Assembly (NCBI RefSeq): GCF_008973715.1
Contig: NZ_WBOL01000001.1
Location: 248,001-312,000 of the forward strand
Direction of reading: 5' to 3'
Length of the DNA stretch: 64,000 nt
From: Nitrincola schmidtii
GTDB taxonomy: Bacteria > Pseudomonadota > Gammaproteobacteria > Pseudomonadales > Balneatricaceae
In this document: one piece after another, positions 20,176 through 29,675 of the stretch
Position numbering within the stretch: position 1 is the stretch's first letter
How the letters are laid out: each line of letters begins with the position of its first letter
Position numbers and translations under genes: made by a program
The notes under the pieces: model-generated
What the model saw: only the letters and a program-made list of their open reading frames with translations
Database searches by the model: none
Told to the model about the DNA's origin: nothing

Positions 20176-20586
20176 ATGTACCTAATTAAGCTGATTTATG
20201 CAAGTCGATGTAAAAACAATCTTAACGATAAAGTTATTGATGATATTTTAGCATCAGCTTCACGATATAACTCGGCAAAGGGTATTTCGGGTATGCTTTG
20301 CTATGACACCAATTTCTTTTTGCAATGCCTAGAAGGGTCTCGTAGGACGGTAAACGAGCTTTACTCTCGCATACTGCATGATCCCCGTCATGAGTCGCCG
20401 GTCATTTTACAGTATGAAGTAATCTCGGTTAGAGATTTCTCTGAATGGGAGATGGCATACGTAGAACTGACCGAAGATAACAAAGAAAAACTATATAAAT
20501 TTGGTCTAACGGATGTTTTTGATCCTTATTCGTTAAGCGGAGATTCTGCCAACCAATTACTCATTTCTCTTAAACATGATTTGTAA
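20176..20586 (+). CDS. BLUF-domain blue-light sensor protein
   Basis: 136 residues, essentially a lone BLUF domain, which binds FAD and responds to blue light. The key residues are recognisable: Tyr in LIYASR (about residue 8), Asn in SRYNSAKGISGMLCY (about 32), Gln in FFLQCLEGSR (about 50) and Trp in FSEWEMAYV. There is no output domain, so it must act through a partner protein, as the short BLUF proteins PixD and BlrB do. The ribosome site is weak. It is convergent with the cytochrome b561 gene; the partner is not evident. Confidence 0.9.
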   Translation: MYLIKLIYASRCKNNLNDKVIDDILASASRYNSAKGISGMLCYDTNFFLQCLEGSRRTVNELYSRILHDPRHESPVILQYEVISVRDFSEWEMAYVELTEDNKEKLYKFGLTDVFDPYSLSGDSANQLLISLKHDL

Positions 20587-20611
20587 AATGGCGTGGAATG
20601 GTATTTTTCAC

Positions 20612-21115
20612 TTAATCGCCGGATGTTGTCATGCGTTTCATAATCGGACTTTTCAAAACTATATGATGAAAAGGAACCGCCAGAATATGCATCGCTATTA
20701 ATGCTAACAGAACGACCTTGAGAATATTGTGAGCTTGGGCCGCCAAGACCACATCACCAAACCAAGCCGCTAGGCCCGAAAGTGACATTAGAATCAGCAC
20801 AACATAGAAGGCCACATGCACAATACGGCTGATCACTTTAAAAATGGCATGATCGTTTTCAGGTGACGCTGGTACTCCATAACGAACTCGTAACACCAAT
20901 CTCCAGACCATAAAGATAAGAATTAGACTTCCACCGACAACATGAAGCAAGATTAATGGATGAAATGCAAAGTCTTCACCAGAGCGAATGGTATCCCAAG
21001 CACTGGCAATGGTATTTTTAAACAGGTATTGACTCCCGATCAAAATTACCACAATCCAGTGAAGGATAATTTGCACTTTTAAGTATCCTTGAGGGATGGT
21101 CTTCACATTCGACAT
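20612..21115 (-). CDS. Cytochrome b561 family membrane protein
   Basis: 167 residues from the ATG at 21115 (a GTG lies two codons upstream). Four membrane helices carry the histidine pattern of bacterial b561: LHWIVVILIGSQY, LILLHVVGGSLILIFMVWRLVLR, IVHVAFYVVLILMSLSGLAAWF and ALIAMHILAVPFHHIVL. These histidines should ligate two b haems, moving electrons between quinol and a periplasmic or cytoplasmic partner. It is on the same strand as the DUF411 gene but 69 bp after it. It probably belongs to the redox patch that runs to 24 kb. Confidence 0.87.
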   Translation of the reverse strand: MSNVKTIPQGYLKVQIILHWIVVILIGSQYLFKNTIASAWDTIRSGEDFAFHPLILLHVVGGSLILIFMVWRLVLRVRYGVPASPENDHAIFKVISRIVHVAFYVVLILMSLSGLAAWFGDVVLAAQAHNILKVVLLALIAMHILAVPFHHIVLKSPIMKRMTTSGD

Positions 21116-21183
21116 AAACACACCAGCATTATAAATAATTAAAATAAATGAATCAGTTAATAATATTTAAATATTATTAACAC

Positions 21184-21639
21184 TTAAGGATAGCTTGCCC
21201 AAATTCGTGTTTTATCGCTACCTTTTTCAAAAGTGAGAACATCAAAAGAGTCAACTCGGCCAGTTTCCATACCAGGCGAACCATGAGGCATCCCAGGAAC
21301 TGTTAAACCGGTTACATCGGGTTTTAGATTCAATAACTTTTGTATGTCTGAAGCAGGTACATGGCCTTCAATTACGTAACCATCAATGACAGCGGTATGG
21401 CAGGAAGCAAGAATAGCTGGGATACCTAATTCAATTTTTTTAGTGTGTAACTGTGCTAAATTTGTTGACTCAACTTTAAAACCCGCCGCTTCAATATGAT
21501 CAATCCAATCATTGCAACAACCACAGGTCTCTGTCTTGTATACTTTCATAACATTTGGGTCTGACAAACTATATTGGCTAAATATAATCACTGCTGTGAC
21601 TATCAACAGCATAGAACCTGATAACAGAAATTTTTTCAT
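21184..21639 (-). CDS. DUF411 metal-binding exported protein
   Basis: 151 residues from MKKFLLSG at 21639; an ATG seven codons upstream (21660) is also possible. The N-terminal hydrophobic segment is a signal peptide or anchor. DUF411 motifs are clear: KVYKTETCGCCNDWIDH (paired cysteines), ASCHTAVIDGYVIEGHVP and PGMPHGSPGME. DUF411 proteins are periplasmic, often found with copper-handling genes, and thought to bind metal, but no reaction is established. It follows the small regulator-like gene at 21671 and likely shares its transcript. Confidence 0.85.
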   Translation of the reverse strand: MKKFLLSGSMLLIVTAVIIFSQYSLSDPNVMKVYKTETCGCCNDWIDHIEAAGFKVESTNLAQLHTKKIELGIPAILASCHTAVIDGYVIEGHVPASDIQKLLNLKPDVTGLTVPGMPHGSPGMETGRVDSFDVLTFEKGSDKTRIWASYP

Positions 21640-21670
21640 GCTAGTCGACCTTTTACTCATGGTTGCTTCG

Positions 21671-21844
21671 TTAACAATGCTTAGTCTGAACTAGACTCCG
21701 AAAATTATCATTACTGACAAAATCTTCAATCAGACTTCTTGCAACTTCTGATGGTTTTAACCCTTCAGAAGCACATATTTTCTCAAACGTGTTTTTAACA
21801 GATGGTTCAATTAAAAAAGTTAATCGTGCGCTTTTGACTTCCAT
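21671..21844 (-). CDS. Small ribbon-helix-helix-like protein
   Basis: 57 residues from the ATG at 21844, chosen because GGAG lies five bases upstream; the longer frame to 21901 has no such signal. The sequence begins with a strand-like KSARLTFLIEP, then two helices KNTFEKICASEGLKPSEVARSLIEDFV. This is the MetJ/Arc/CopG fold pattern of small DNA-binding proteins. It lies directly upstream of the DUF411 gene and may autoregulate this unit or control the divergent haem-protein operon. No toxin partner is seen, so an antitoxin role is unlikely. Confidence 0.6.
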   Translation of the reverse strand: MEVKSARLTFLIEPSVKNTFEKICASEGLKPSEVARSLIEDFVSNDNFRSLVQTKHC

Positions 21845-22103
21845 ATAGCTCCAAACCTGAACAAAGACAGAATTAATTAATTCACCCTTAATTACCATCA
21901 AATATTACTGTAAATTGTCTGACATACAGATGACCTGAAGATTACATTTTTGTCATTTCGTCTTCACTACACTTCATAATTCACCTTCTATTTGCGCCAC
22001 ACATGTCACCGTGATTGAAATATAGCCAATAAGAGTCTATACATAGAGGGGTCGATACAATCAGTTTTGTATGGCTGTCCTTAAAACTTACAAGGAAATA
22101 ATA

Positions 22104-23525
22104 ATGATAAAAAAACGCCATGTAGGTGTGATCGCACCTGCATTATTTTTTATAGGACTTGCTGCACTTTGGGTCAGTAACGGTAAGGGAGTTATCAAAA
22201 ATGATCCAGAAAACCACATTGCTATTCCCTCAGAACTGTTAATGCCCCTTCAAGTTCGTGCAAGCTATAACCATGAACGAATCTTTTTTCAATATCGTTG
22301 GCCAGCCGAACAACCTTCCTATTTGCATGATGTGTTCAAGTTTGAAGGTGGAAGCTGGAAACGTTATGGAGATGCAGTACCCGGTTCTGAACCTCATGGA
22401 CTTCATGAAGATCGAGTTGCCATGATGATCGATGATGGAAGCATTCCTGATTTTGCCCGTTACGGTGGATACATTACGATTGGCACAGGATTGGCTGAAA
22501 TGAGTGATGAGGCATCCAGTGATGAGGTTAAAAATCATCCCTACCTTGGCCAACAACGAGGACAAGACGGCGTTACAAAATATCTTCCCCAAACACGCAA
22601 TTCTCCTGAATGGGCAGATACAGCAGATGCAGATCGCATCAAGCAACTCCGTGCTGCAGGTTACTTTTTAGATCTGTGGCATTGGCGCTCAGCCCGAGGC
22701 AATCCTCTGAATATTTCAGATGATCAACTTGTACATGATGTACGTGATGGCGATTCAGGGCGCAGTGCCTGGTTTACCAATTGGGATGCTGAAAACAACC
22801 AACCCCTTGTTATGTTCAATCCCGATGTTGCTGGTCATGCCGCGTTGAACTGGGACGTTATTCAATCAGGGCAACTGGATCCAAACTCTATCTATTACTT
22901 ACATGAAAGCACCATGCAGCCTTTTGATCCTGATCATGAATGGCAAGAGGGTGATGTGCTTCCTCGCAGAGCACTGAGAACACCAGAAGGATCACGTAGC
23001 GACATTGCTGCCAATGCCTACTGGGCAGATGGCTACTGGAACGTATCACTTTCCCGAATGATGGATACCCAGGCACCTCTTGATGACAAAATTTTCGTTG
23101 ATGGTGGTAAGTATTCAATTGCCTTCTCCGTTCACAAAGATGCAACCGGGGGACGCTGGCACTATATTTCTATGCCAATCTCTCTCGGATTAGGTCGTGA
23201 TGCGAAGCTTTCTGCTTACAAAGAAACAGGCGAAGATCCACTATGGCTGCAGGATTGGCATGACGTAACGCTGTTTTATCCGGGTCAAGTGACATGGTCT
23301 CATCTGACGAGTAAAGCTCATGCAGGTAACGATGATATCGCTAAAAAAGTTCCTGCGATGGCATTTCATAATGAGGAGCAACTGGCTATTTATGGTGTAG
23401 AAAGTGAATTTAGGAAACCAATTCAACAGCAGTGGTATTTAACATTGTTCTCTGGATTGTTTTTATTCGCAGCCATTGGCCTGTTTTTATATCGCGGTGT
23501 TACACCTACGAAAGGAGTGAACTAA
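22104..23525 (+). CDS. Membrane-anchored haem-b binding protein (ethylbenzene dehydrogenase gamma-like domain)
   Basis: 473 residues from the ATG at 22104 with AGGA upstream. It has an N-terminal membrane segment (VGVIAPALFFIGLAALWV), a large exported domain and a C-terminal membrane helix (WYLTLFSGLFLFAAIGLFLY). The exported part resembles the EB_dh / cytochrome c-552-DMSO-reductase-like haem-binding domain: VRASYNHERIFFQYRW, HEDRVAMMIDDGS, LDLWHWRSARGNP, YWADGYWNVSLSR and KYSIAFSVHKDATGGRWHYIS. No CXXCH is present, so haem would be b-type. It forms a two-gene operon with the membrane protein at 23527 (one base apart). Likely an electron-transfer subunit; the partner enzyme is unknown. Confidence 0.78.
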   Translation: MIKKRHVGVIAPALFFIGLAALWVSNGKGVIKNDPENHIAIPSELLMPLQVRASYNHERIFFQYRWPAEQPSYLHDVFKFEGGSWKRYGDAVPGSEPHGLHEDRVAMMIDDGSIPDFARYGGYITIGTGLAEMSDEASSDEVKNHPYLGQQRGQDGVTKYLPQTRNSPEWADTADADRIKQLRAAGYFLDLWHWRSARGNPLNISDDQLVHDVRDGDSGRSAWFTNWDAENNQPLVMFNPDVAGHAALNWDVIQSGQLDPNSIYYLHESTMQPFDPDHEWQEGDVLPRRALRTPEGSRSDIAANAYWADGYWNVSLSRMMDTQAPLDDKIFVDGGKYSIAFSVHKDATGGRWHYISMPISLGLGRDAKLSAYKETGEDPLWLQDWHDVTLFYPGQVTWSHLTSKAHAGNDDIAKKVPAMAFHNEEQLAIYGVESEFRKPIQQQWYLTLFSGLFLFAAIGLFLYRGVTPTKGVN

Positions 23526-23526
23526 G

Positions 23527-24072
23527 ATGACTGCTTATCATCATATCATGGCGCACTTTCCTATTGCCTTGCTTCTAATTTCAACACTATTCATGTTGTT
23601 AAGAATCATCAGTAACCATTCAACCCTTGTATCCCTTGAAAAGTCGGTTCCTGGTTTATTAGTTTTTGGGTTATTGGGCAGCATTGCCGCTTTTATAACC
23701 GGTATGATTTTGTGGCCTTTAGAGGCTTCTTTATCATCGCCTATGGCTAAAAATAAAATATTATTTTCGGCGTGGGCTATGATGGCATGGTTAAGCGTAG
23801 CAGTTGTTCGGATTCGCGCAGGGAGCGACTTATGGCAGAGTCAGCTGAAATGGCCTGTGATGTTATTAGCGATCATTGCTGCAGGGTTACTGAGCGTATC
23901 AGGGGCACTGGGTGGATACCTAATGGGGTCACCCTCTGATTTCTCTACACTGTTAAACCTTCTGGGTTGGAATGTTTATCAAACCTTTTACTCAGCAACT
24001 TGGGCAATCATCTTTGCAACGCTCGTTGGAATTATACTTATCGTGACGGGAATCGTTCGAAAAGAGCAATAA
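23527..24072 (+). CDS. DUF2231-like multi-spanning membrane protein
   Basis: 181 residues, mostly membrane: about four or five helices, with HIMAHFPIALLLISTLFML at the N terminus. The HFPIALL pattern and helix spacing match DUF2231, predicted membrane redox proteins whose early histidine could bind haem. AAGGAG precedes the start inside the end of the upstream haem-protein gene, so the two are tightly co-expressed. It could be the membrane electron carrier for that protein. Function is inferred from context only. Confidence 0.7.
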   Translation: MTAYHHIMAHFPIALLLISTLFMLLRIISNHSTLVSLEKSVPGLLVFGLLGSIAAFITGMILWPLEASLSSPMAKNKILFSAWAMMAWLSVAVVRIRAGSDLWQSQLKWPVMLLAIIAAGLLSVSGALGGYLMGSPSDFSTLLNLLGWNVYQTFYSATWAIIFATLVGIILIVTGIVRKEQ

Positions 24073-24093
24073 CTGAGGGCGTCAAACTTGAGG

Positions 24094-24131
24094 GTCATCT
24101 CTATCTGGAACCCCTTTCGGATAGAGATGAC
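24094..24131. terminator. Bidirectional hairpin terminator
   Basis: A perfect 12-bp stem GTCATCTCTATC / GATAGAGATGAC with a 14-base loop, followed by TTCTTT, sits between the DUF2231-like gene and the convergent chemoreceptor gene. Confidence 0.7.
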
Positions 24132-24195
24132 TTCTTTAAAGATTAAACTAAATCGATACTTCGTCCGATTTCACAAAGATCATCGATAATTCCTA

Positions 24196-26430
24196 TTAAT
24201 ATTCGTGCTCATTATGAGAAGCACTCGGTAAAGCTGGAACCCCTGTATTCGTTGATGATGAATGAGAACTCACCCTGTTATCATAGCCAAGGTGCCTAAA
24301 ATTATTAGCCGATTTTAACCTAAATATTGAAACGGCTTGCGACAGATTACCTGCCTGCTCTTCCAATGACTCTGCCGCAGCCGCTGCTTCCTCTACCAAG
24401 GCTGCATTCTGCTGAGTGACATCGTCCATTTGGGTGATGGCTTGATTGACTTGCTCTATTCCTTGGCTTTGCTCGTCTGAAGCGGCAGATATCTCGCCCA
24501 TCAAGTCCGTAACATGCTTAACTGAATTCAAAATCTCCCTCATTGAGTCTCCAGCTTCGCTCACCAATTTACTACCTTGTTCAACAATGGCACCTTCCTG
24601 TTTTATGAGGACTTGTATCTCTTTGGCTGCAGCTGCTGATCGTTGTGCTAACGTCCTGACTTCTCCAGCGACCACCGCAAATCCTCTTCCTTGCTCTCCA
24701 GCTCTTGCTGCTTCAACAGCCGCATTCAAGGCTAAAATATTCGTTTGGAAAGCAATGCCATCAATCACGCTGATAATATTGGTGATCTTTTCAGAGCTTT
24801 TAGTCAACTCAAGCATTGAACTGACTGCTTCTTGGACTTTGCTTCCCCCTGCTTCGGCAACATTATTGGCTTGAACCGCTAAATGGTTAGCTTGACGGGC
24901 ATTTTCAGCATTTTGGCGAACGGTGCTGGTGAGCTCTTCCATACTAGAAGCCGTTTCTTCAAGGCTGGATGCCTGCTCTTCGGTACGCTGCGAAAGATCT
25001 GTATTACCGGCAGAAATCTCTGTGGCTGCGGTATTTACGTTTTCTACTGCTGTATTAATCCGTTCTATCACATCTGAAAGTTGCTCTGTTGTGCGGTTAG
25101 CTGCAGCCGCTAAAACACCCAAATCACCCGGATAATTGCCTTTAACCTGTTCCGTTAAATCGCTTTCTGACAAGGCTTTCATAACATGAAGGATTTCACC
25201 AAAAGCGGTTTCTAACGCCTTCAATGTTTCGTTAATCATATTTTTTAAGAGCAGCATCTCACCGGTTGCTTCAGCTACAACACGATTAGAGAAGTTCCCC
25301 TTGGAGACATGCAACATCACATCAATGATTCCCGCCACACTGCCGTTAAGCTGCTGCATACCCATTGATGCATTTTTTAACATCCGTTGGTACTCACCCT
25401 TAACCTGACCTTGATTGATGGTGATACTAAATTCACACTCTTTGATGGCTTGCATGACTTTGGATAACTCACCCATCGTCTGACCTATCGACTCTGCACT
25501 CTGATTAATCCCTGCTTTCAGCAGTTGTAGATCACCTTTATAGTCGCCTTCAACACGAGAACCAAAATCACCATCGGCTAATGCTTTAACGGTTCTATTC
25601 GCTTCATCAAGTGCATTTTTCTGAGACTCAAGCAATGCGTTAAACGATTGAATAACTTGCCCTATCTCGTCTTTCTTTAGATAGTTAATGCGAATACTAA
25701 AATCACCTGTATTGGCAACGTTTTCGACAGACTGAACCAATACAGACAAAGGCCTGGTGATCCCACGTGTAATTAAAATACCTAGTGCAGCAGCCAATAC
25801 CACGCCAATAAACATCGCAACTAAACTGACCACCTCTAATAAAACAGCATCTCCAATACTCTCCTCCACCTGCTGATTAGTGGCGTTAACATTAAGCGCA
25901 ACTAATTCATCCAGTGCATTAAGCACAGCTTCTTGATAGCGACGCGTCTCCCCCATGGTTGCATCTGAAATACGCCTATGTAGGTCGGTCAAATACGCAT
26001 TTGGGTTTTCACGCAGACGACTATCAAGCTCTTCATGTATTGCGGAAATCCTATTATTAGCTTCTACCCAAGCTGGAATTGTCTCTTTAAATACATTCCA
26101 TGCTTGTTGCTCAGCAGGAGACTTGGGAAGTAATTCAAACTGTTCAGCAATGCTGCGATAGGTTTGCCGACTAGTTTGAATTAACTCATATTGTTCTTGC
26201 CGGGCAGATAAGTCTGCAACGGGATCCAATAACGTTCGATAGGCTCGAACGAGCTGATTCAGCGCAATTTGGATGTCGTAAACGCTTTGCACGGCAGGTA
26301 GACGTTGCTCACCAAAGTCACGGATAGTATTTTCGCTTTTTACGGCTCCAAAATACCCTAATCCTCCTAGAAAAAGAGCGATGATAGCGACGGCAGCAAA
26401 GCCAGCTGATATTTTTGCTTTTATGGTCAT
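24196..26430 (-). CDS. Methyl-accepting chemotaxis protein with four-helix-type sensor
   Basis: 744 residues. TM1 lies at about 8-30, a helical periplasmic domain (31-195, four-helix-bundle type) follows, then TM2 (197-221) and HAMP (222-275). Further HAMP-like repeats run from about 275 to 480 ([47 protein letters not shown]). The signalling helices carry the conserved tip [25 protein letters not shown]..., which binds CheA/CheW. The C terminus (SHNEHEY) lacks the WxxF tether for CheR/CheB, unlike its neighbour. It is last in the cheA-cheW-mcp-mcp run, 17 bases after the other receptor. The ligand is unknown. Confidence 0.92.
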   Translation of the reverse strand: MTIKAKISAGFAAVAIIALFLGGLGYFGAVKSENTIRDFGEQRLPAVQSVYDIQIALNQLVRAYRTLLDPVADLSARQEQYELIQTSRQTYRSIAEQFELLPKSPAEQQAWNVFKETIPAWVEANNRISAIHEELDSRLRENPNAYLTDLHRRISDATMGETRRYQEAVLNALDELVALNVNATNQQVEESIGDAVLLEVVSLVAMFIGVVLAAALGILITRGITRPLSVLVQSVENVANTGDFSIRINYLKKDEIGQVIQSFNALLESQKNALDEANRTVKALADGDFGSRVEGDYKGDLQLLKAGINQSAESIGQTMGELSKVMQAIKECEFSITINQGQVKGEYQRMLKNASMGMQQLNGSVAGIIDVMLHVSKGNFSNRVVAEATGEMLLLKNMINETLKALETAFGEILHVMKALSESDLTEQVKGNYPGDLGVLAAAANRTTEQLSDVIERINTAVENVNTAATEISAGNTDLSQRTEEQASSLEETASSMEELTSTVRQNAENARQANHLAVQANNVAEAGGSKVQEAVSSMLELTKSSEKITNIISVIDGIAFQTNILALNAAVEAARAGEQGRGFAVVAGEVRTLAQRSAAAAKEIQVLIKQEGAIVEQGSKLVSEAGDSMREILNSVKHVTDLMGEISAASDEQSQGIEQVNQAITQMDDVTQQNAALVEEAAAAAESLEEQAGNLSQAVSIFRLKSANNFRHLGYDNRVSSHSSSTNTGVPALPSASHNEHEY

Positions 26431-26447
26431 TTAATTACCTATGATGA

Positions 26448-29027
26448 TTAGAATTCTTCCCACTCGTCTTCACTCGGTTTAGATCCTGGTGAATTTAGTC
26501 GAGATATTTTACGACTTGTGGGATGAGATGTTGGTGTTTTGGGAGCAGGATGACTCACCCTAGGTTGAGCAACCATTTTAGGTGCACGCTGTTGCACTAA
26601 TGATTGCTGATCCAGCTTAAACACGGAAACGGAAGCAGACAGCGAGGCTGCTTGCTCTTCCAGTGATTCAGCGGCAGCTGCTGCTTCTTCAACCAATGCA
26701 GCGTTCTGCTGAGTCACATCATCCATCTGAGTAACCGCTTGGTTGACTTGTTCAATACCCTGACTTTGTTCTTCAGATGCAGCGGATATCTCACCCATTA
26801 AGTCAGTAACACGTTTTATAGAGTTCACAATACTCAGAATCGTGTCACCCGTTTCCTCTACCAAACGATTACCTTCTGCAACGATTGAAGTCGATTGATG
26901 AATAAGATCTTTAATCTCTTTAGCTGCTGCAGCCGAACGTTGGGCTAATGTTCTGACCTCACCCGCAACGACAGCAAACCCTCGACCTTGCTCCCCTGCA
27001 CGAGCTGCCTCAACAGCTGCATTAAGTGCCAATATATTGGTTTGAAATGCAATGCCGTCAATTAAGGATGTAATATCTGAAATACGTTTAGAACTGTTTG
27101 CGATATCGGCCATGGTTTGAATGGTTTGCTGTGCTTTTAATCCTCCGCCTTCTGCCATTTGACTGGTACTGAGTGCTAATTGATTCGCTTGACGCGCATT
27201 ATCTGCATTTTGTCGAACTGTTGACGTTAACTCTTCTAGGCTTGATGCGGTTTCTTCAAGACTAGATGCCTGCTCCTCAGTTCGCTGTGACAGATCGGTA
27301 TTGCCCGCAGCTATTTCCTGTGCTGCAGTGTTGATTGCTTCCACAGAGGTTTTGATCTCTGAGATAAGTGAGTGTAGATCACCTACGGTGGTGTTGATCG
27401 CTTCTCTAAGAATTCCAAGCTGGCCTGGATAAGATCGTGTGATGGATTGAGTCAGGTCCCCTTTAGACTGCGCGACGACAACACGCATAATGTCTTCCAT
27501 TGCACTGGCAAGTGATTGTATCGACATATTGATATTGTCTTTCATCAACAACATCTCACCACGGGCATCCACGTCAACACGGTGACTAAAATCACCTTCC
27601 GCCATTTTCTGCATAACTAAATTAATGGCAGAAACAACACGATCGATGCTAACTAGAGCAGACTCTACTAGATTGCGGAAATTTTCAGGCACACGTTCAT
27701 CCATGCGTATATCAAACTGCCCTTCATTTAAAGAGCGCATCACCTTCCCTAACTCGTCCATCATAAACGATACACTAATAGCACTGGCATTGACGCCCTC
27801 ACTCAGTGTTTTTAAATCACCTTGGTATTCACCCTGCATACGCTGACTAAAATCTGCCGCTGCGATAGCCGCAACTGTTGTGTTAGCTTCCTTCAATGCA
27901 CTATCCGTTTGTTTGAATAGGGTATTGAGCGCACGTGAGACATCATCAATTTCATCACGTTTATGATCAGGTAACGAAACATTAAATTGTGCTTTTTCAG
28001 ACACTTCCGTGACGCGTTGCACAATAGACTTCAATGGCTGAGAAACACCTTTACGTACGATAAATTGCATAACAAAGATGACCGCACCCAATACAACGAT
28101 AGCCAGAATCACCCAGAAAATAATTGCACTGGTAGCCGACTTAACAGAGGCTTGTCCCATATCAGCGAGGTAATCTGAAACCGTGTTTTCAAGGTCTCGA
28201 AGTGCATCAATGCGCTGTGTAGTCAATGAAAACCATTCAGTTGAGGTAACTGTCATCTGTTGATTAGCACCGTACCGCTCTTGAGCATGATTACGCATCT
28301 CTTGCACACGGTTGAACAGGTTAGAACCTTGGATCTGATTTAATTGATCACGAATTTCAGCCGGAACAATGCGTTGAAACTCTTTAATTTTACTATTTTG
28401 CTCTGCACCTAGTTCAATAAAGCGCGTAAAGCCAGCAACACTAAACCGACCTGATGCAAACCCAAGATTTCCCGTTGCACGTTCAAGACCTGCGGCTTCT
28501 TTTACTTCTGCGATTAAATGCAGTGCTCTTGAAACCGTTACAATGTCCTCTACTCGAATAGTGCCATCAAGGTATGAAATACCATGACCAATCGTACTGG
28601 TGTAGTAACCAAGCATGGAAGGAGGTTCGATTGTCAGGTTGGTCACCTGACCTCGAATAGCACCTAATTGTTGCAGTTGAGTAGAAAGTTGCTGTAGTTG
28701 AGTGACTTGATGTTCAGGAAGATTACTGAGATTGACCTGGTTAAGTGCACCCTGATAGACGTCTATCACTCTATCACTGTCGATTCGTTGCTGATCTAAT
28801 GCCTGCCTGTTACCACCCCGAGAACCTATATATCCAGCACTTAAGCCACGCTCTTTTTGTAACTCATGAGCAACAGCCGATACGCTTTCACCCAATATAA
28901 GGGTCTGCTGCATCGACAACATGGATGATCGAGTATTGTTAGCATTGAAGACTTGCGCAGCTATACCTAGAGCAATGAGCAGTACCAGCAATCCGAAGGA
29001 CAGGTTAAGTTTTTTAGTTATATTCAT
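26448..29027 (-). CDS. Methyl-accepting chemotaxis protein with NIT (nitrate/nitrite sensor) domain
   Basis: 859 residues. TM1 lies at about 9-27. The periplasmic region 45-290 matches the NIT domain: HELQKERGLSAGYIGSRG near 55-70 is its hallmark, and NIT domains in other proteins respond to nitrate or nitrite. TM2 lies at about 300-325, then HAMP and several HAMP-like repeats, then the standard signalling hairpin with [20 protein letters not shown]. The last residues are DEWEEF; the xWxxF ending is the tether used by CheR and CheB in enteric receptors. It follows cheW by about 150 bp and may have its own promoter. Confidence 0.92.
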   Translation of the reverse strand: MNITKKLNLSFGLLVLLIALGIAAQVFNANNTRSSMLSMQQTLILGESVSAVAHELQKERGLSAGYIGSRGGNRQALDQQRIDSDRVIDVYQGALNQVNLSNLPEHQVTQLQQLSTQLQQLGAIRGQVTNLTIEPPSMLGYYTSTIGHGISYLDGTIRVEDIVTVSRALHLIAEVKEAAGLERATGNLGFASGRFSVAGFTRFIELGAEQNSKIKEFQRIVPAEIRDQLNQIQGSNLFNRVQEMRNHAQERYGANQQMTVTSTEWFSLTTQRIDALRDLENTVSDYLADMGQASVKSATSAIIFWVILAIVVLGAVIFVMQFIVRKGVSQPLKSIVQRVTEVSEKAQFNVSLPDHKRDEIDDVSRALNTLFKQTDSALKEANTTVAAIAAADFSQRMQGEYQGDLKTLSEGVNASAISVSFMMDELGKVMRSLNEGQFDIRMDERVPENFRNLVESALVSIDRVVSAINLVMQKMAEGDFSHRVDVDARGEMLLMKDNINMSIQSLASAMEDIMRVVVAQSKGDLTQSITRSYPGQLGILREAINTTVGDLHSLISEIKTSVEAINTAAQEIAAGNTDLSQRTEEQASSLEETASSLEELTSTVRQNADNARQANQLALSTSQMAEGGGLKAQQTIQTMADIANSSKRISDITSLIDGIAFQTNILALNAAVEAARAGEQGRGFAVVAGEVRTLAQRSAAAAKEIKDLIHQSTSIVAEGNRLVEETGDTILSIVNSIKRVTDLMGEISAASEEQSQGIEQVNQAVTQMDDVTQQNAALVEEAAAAAESLEEQAASLSASVSVFKLDQQSLVQQRAPKMVAQPRVSHPAPKTPTSHPTSRKISRLNSPGSKPSEDEWEEF

Positions 29028-29174
29028 CTTTATTGCCTTAATAACTCACAGCTATTTTGTTTAAAACATATTTGATCATTTACAAAGTAAAGCACACTTG
29101 TCAAAAAATGGATCTGTCAGATTGAGAAAAATTAATTTCCAACACGACTGAATCTAAGCTTTATTTCATCTCAC

Positions 29175-29666
29175 TCAACTTACTATTATTTGGTCTATCA
29201 GCCCCATTTCTTGACTGGTCATCAATTTTTCAATATCGACAACAATGGCCATGCGCTCCCCAACACTCGCCAAACCAATCAGGTATTGAGTATCAAACGT
29301 CGAACCAAAATCAGGAGCAGGTCTTATTTCTTCTGGATTCAGGGCGATAACATCAGAAACTGAGTCGACAACCATACCCACAATACGCTGACCCAAATTT
29401 AAAATAATCATCACCGTAAATTGATCATAGGTTGCATTACCCAGATGAAATTTAAGTCGCATATCGACTACCGGTACAATGACACCGCGCATGTTAATCA
29501 CGCCCTTAATGTAATCCGGCGTATTAGCTATTTTTGTAACAGCATCGTAACCTCGAATCTCCTGAACTTTTAAGATATCTATGGCATATTCTTCTGAGCC
29601 AAGTGTAAACGTTAAAAACTCTTCTGTTTCTGTTTGCTTTGTCGTACTTTCTTCTACTCTTGTCAT
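29175..29666 (-). CDS. cheW: Chemotaxis coupling protein CheW
   Basis: 163 residues, a normal CheW. It couples receptors to the kinase CheA in the cytoplasmic array. Typical blocks are [54 protein letters not shown] and [13 protein letters not shown]. It is 9 bases downstream of cheA and certainly in one operon with it. Confidence 0.96.
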   Translation of the reverse strand: MTRVEESTTKQTETEEFLTFTLGSEEYAIDILKVQEIRGYDAVTKIANTPDYIKGVINMRGVIVPVVDMRLKFHLGNATYDQFTVMIILNLGQRIVGMVVDSVSDVIALNPEEIRPAPDFGSTFDTQYLIGLASVGERMAIVVDIEKLMTSQEMGLIDQIIVS

Positions 29667-29675
29667 ACCCCTACC

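Noticed and set aside
21671-21844. Toxin-antitoxin module for the small ribbon-helix-helix-like gene
   Set aside because: The adjacent gene is a DUF411 protein with a signal peptide, not a toxin.
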